From the NCBI RefSeq assembly GCF_030272895.1, contig NZ_JALRNF010000038.1, positions 4,393 through 68,392 of the forward strand: DNA of 64,000 nt, written 5' to 3'. This document shows, one piece after another, positions 62,101 through 64,000 of this stretch. A program made the position numbers and the translations under genes. The DNA comes from Pseudomonas sp. BGr12 (GTDB lineage Bacteria; Pseudomonadota; Gammaproteobacteria; Pseudomonadales; Pseudomonadaceae). Within the stretch, counting starts at the first letter, position 1, and every line of letters begins with the position of its first letter. Under the pieces are notes generated by a model. The model was not told the origin of the DNA. It worked only from the letters and a program-made list of their open reading frames with translations, and did not search any database.

Positions 62101-63447
62101 ATGACAATTACAACAATGCCCGAAGAACCGACTGTGCCCCGCGACTCGGCGACCCTCAACCGGTTGCTGTTCGTCAAACTCATGCCGTTGCTGATCGCCG
62201 CCTATGTATTGAGCTTTCTCGACCGCACCAACATCGCCCTGGCCAAGCATCAACTGGATGTCGACCTGGGGATTTCAGCCGCTGCCTACGGACTGGGCGC
62301 CGGCTTGTTCTTTCTCACCTACGCGCTGTCGGAGGTGCCCAGCAACCTGATCATGCACAAGGTCGGCGCGCGTTTCTGGATCGCCCGGATCATGGTGACC
62401 TGGGGCCTGATCTCGGCAGCAATGGCCTTCGTCCAGGGCGAGACCTCGTTCTACGTGCTGCGCCTGTTGCTGGGTATCGCCGAGGCCGGTTTGTTCCCCG
62501 GGGTGATGCTCTACCTCACCTACTGGTTCGGCCGCGAACAACGGGCCCGTGCCACCGGCTACTTCCTGCTCGGCGTGTGCTTTGCCAACATCATCGGCGG
62601 CCCGCTGGGCGCGGCGCTGATGCAGATGGATGGCATCCTGGGCTGGCATGGCTGGCAATGGATGTTCATGCTCGAAGGCCTGCCGGCGGTGTTCTTCGCC
62701 TACGTGGTATGGAAGAAACTGCCGGACCGGCCGAGCAAGGCGCCGTGGCTGAGCCTGGCCGAAGCGCAGCAGATCGAACGTCAGCTGGCCAGCGAGGCCG
62801 AGGAGGGTGCCGGGCACGGCGGGCATTCGCTCAAGCAATGCCTGACCCCGCAGATCCTGCTGGCGATCTTCGTCTACTTCTGTCACCAGATCACCATCTA
62901 CACGGTGATCTTTTTCCTGCCGGGCATTATCGGCAAGTACGGTGACCTGAGCGTGGTGCAGGTCGGTTGCCTGACCTCCTTGCCCTGGCTGGCGGCGGCA
63001 GCCGGTGCGGTCCTGCTGCCACGCTTTGCCAGCAATGCCCAGCGTGCGCGGCGGATCCTGGTGACGGGCTTGCTGACCATGGCCCTGGGCTTGGCCATTG
63101 CCTCGCAGGCGGGGCCGGTGATCAGCCTGCTGGGCTTCTGCCTCTCGGCGCTGATGTTCTTCGTGGTGCAGTCGATCATCTTCCTGTACCCGGCGTCGCG
63201 GCTCAAAGGCGCTGCGTTGGCCGGCGGGTTGGGGTTCGTCAACTCCTGCGGGCTGCTGGGAGGCTTCTTCGGCCCATCGGTGATGGGCATGATCGAACAG
63301 AGCACCGGTAATGCCAGCAACGGCCTGAAGTTCATCGCCGTGTTGCTGGTGGTGGCGGCGGTGGTGGCGCTGCGCTTGCGCCAGGGGCATGAGCAGCAGG
63401 TGCGCAAGGGCAGTGGGTTGAAGGCGGCGCAGCGGCAGTCGGCGTGA
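62101..63447 (+). CDS. MFS transporter, ACS family (organic acid/sugar-acid uptake)
   Basis: A 448-aa 12-helix transporter. Seen: FVKLMPLLIAAYVLSFLDRTNIALAK, the ACS-type YGLGAGLFFLTYALSEVPSNLIMHKVGARFWIARIM, and RLLLGIAEAGLFPGVMLYLTYWFGREQRARATGYF. Known relatives carry galactonate, tartrate, 4-hydroxyphenylacetate and phthalate. It is the last gene of the GntR-SDR-BKACE cassette, so it should import the cassette's substrate. The start at 62101 is the first Met of the transporter; an in-frame ATG at 62116 is also possible. Confidence 0.87.
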   Translation: MTITTMPEEPTVPRDSATLNRLLFVKLMPLLIAAYVLSFLDRTNIALAKHQLDVDLGISAAAYGLGAGLFFLTYALSEVPSNLIMHKVGARFWIARIMVTWGLISAAMAFVQGETSFYVLRLLLGIAEAGLFPGVMLYLTYWFGREQRARATGYFLLGVCFANIIGGPLGAALMQMDGILGWHGWQWMFMLEGLPAVFFAYVVWKKLPDRPSKAPWLSLAEAQQIERQLASEAEEGAGHGGHSLKQCLTPQILLAIFVYFCHQITIYTVIFFLPGIIGKYGDLSVVQVGCLTSLPWLAAAAGAVLLPRFASNAQRARRILVTGLLTMALGLAIASQAGPVISLLGFCLSALMFFVVQSIIFLYPASRLKGAALAGGLGFVNSCGLLGGFFGPSVMGMIEQSTGNASNGLKFIAVLLVVAAVVALRLRQGHEQQVRKGSGLKAAQRQSA

Positions 63448-63455
63448 AACTTCGA

Positions 63456-63480
63456 TTTTGCCTTTGCCTTTGCCTTTGCT
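63456..63480. repeat. short 6-bp tandem repeat
   Basis: Four runs of tttgcc (63456-63480) just after the MFS stop; a simple repeat with no further structure seen. Confidence 0.8.
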
Positions 63481-63608
63481 GTTCGTACATCGCCAGTCCA
63501 GACGACGCGATTCGTCCCTTCAGGAGGCTGAGTGGAGGCGTTGCGTAGCTGGGTGCAGGCCATGGATGGCCTGCAAGCACCGTCGGGCCATGGATGGCCC
63601 GTCGGTGC

Positions 63609-63960
63609 GTCCCGGCGGGAGCAATGCCGGAGGGAAGGGACCCGTAGCGAAGCGCAGGGCCGGATGTAGGGACGAGGGGTTTTGGTTACTTTTGCCCCGA
63701 CAAAAGTAACCCGCCGTAAGGGCGGAAAGGTGAGTCAGCGCCACCCTCGCAAACGGATCATCTCGCAAGACGCCAAGTCGATGCGATGGCACTGAAGATG
63801 GTGAGCATATCCATTGTCTGCAGCGGCGCCACCGGCTGGTTTCGCCCTTTACGGCGACCCACTTTTGACGGGGCAAAAGTGGGCAAAACCCCCTGTCCCT
63901 GCATACGGCCCTGCGCTTCGCTACGGGTTCCCTCCTTCCACCCTTGCTCCCGCGGGGGCG
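63609..63960. repeat. long imperfect inverted-repeat element
   Basis: The left arm (about 63609-63727; agggacccgtagcgaagcgc, gttttggttacttttgcccc) is the reverse complement of the right arm (about 63843-63960; gggcaaaagtgggcaaaacc, ctgcgcttcgctacgggttcc), with about 115 bp of centre (63728-63842). It has no coding potential that I accept; six-frame reading of it gives Arg/Gly/Pro-rich fake proteins. The type is common at the end of Pseudomonas transcription units. The sequence from 63961 to 64000 continues GC-rich with nothing recognisable. Confidence 0.75.
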
Positions 63961-64000
63961 CGCCGAAGGGCCGTCCCTGGCCCTGCGGCGCTCGCCGGCC

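Noticed and set aside
63458..63876. Several 80-120 codon frames at the right end
   Set aside because: They cover an inverted-repeat element and are Arg/Pro-rich with no homology signals.

Overview
The window reads as chromosome of a fluorescent-group Pseudomonas, most likely near P. putida. Codon use is GC-rich, PchF, PobA, GlcDEF and FdoGHI are typical of the genus, and the 'gtaggagcgggc...gcccgctcctac' type of REP hairpin recurs between genes at 14.7, 17.0, 21.3, 27.8, 48.5 and 50.8 kb. I saw no rRNA, tRNA, CRISPR array, insertion sequence or replication origin.

Layout. 1-10.7 kb is an aromatic catabolic island. It holds a p-cresol methylhydroxylase operon in the order pchA-pchC-pchX-pchF with a further c-type cytochrome gene cut by the left edge, a divergent XylR/DmpR-type sigma-54 activator, an aromatic-uptake outer-membrane protein, an AraC-type regulator, pobA and a lone tatA. 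Near-consensus -24/-12 promoters precede both pchA and the outer-membrane gene, so one activator probably drives oxidation and uptake. Together the genes would take p-cresol through 4-hydroxybenzaldehyde and 4-hydroxybenzoate to protocatechuate. A 30-copy, 19-bp tandem array (7612-8181) lies inside a REP-like hairpin here.

10.7-17 kb is ordinary chromosome: an ankyrin protein, LysR, a RelBE-like toxin-antitoxin pair, a START-domain protein, ureidoglycine aminohydrolase, TetR, and a SCO1/PCuAC copper-chaperone pair. 17.1-19.0 kb carries the first of three related modules: a 19-26 codon leader ORF, a PAAR/LysM-like/glycine-zipper protein of about 475 aa, and a small membrane protein. The other two lie head-to-tail at 44.0-45.9 and 46.4-48.3 kb on the minus strand. 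The N-terminal 400 residues are nearly identical between copies; the last 70 residues and the small membrane partner differ. They look like orphan type VI secretion effector-immunity pairs that membrane-insert.

19-29.6 kb holds a TonB siderophore receptor, a PepSY/cytochrome b561 pair, glcDEF, an MFS exporter, a flavin monooxygenase and a transporter remnant. 29.6-32.3 kb is a more AT-rich stretch with an ECF sigma/anti-sigma pair and a stand-alone LapG-like protease. 32.4-38.5 kb encodes formate dehydrogenase fdoGHI-fdhE, with Cys in place of the active-site selenocysteine, plus a molbindin. 38.5-44 kb contains a SufR-like regulator, exporters and small proteins.

49-59.4 kb contains an SLC13 carrier, an XRE-cupin regulator, an MFS pump, a catalase-like/cytochrome b561 pair divergent from an ECF sigma/anti-sigma pair, a fecR whose fecI has collapsed to 25 codons, and a predicted secreted zinc-phospholipase-like protein. 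59.5-63.4 kb is a GntR-SDR-BKACE-MFS catabolic operon of unknown substrate. The right end is a long non-coding inverted-repeat element.
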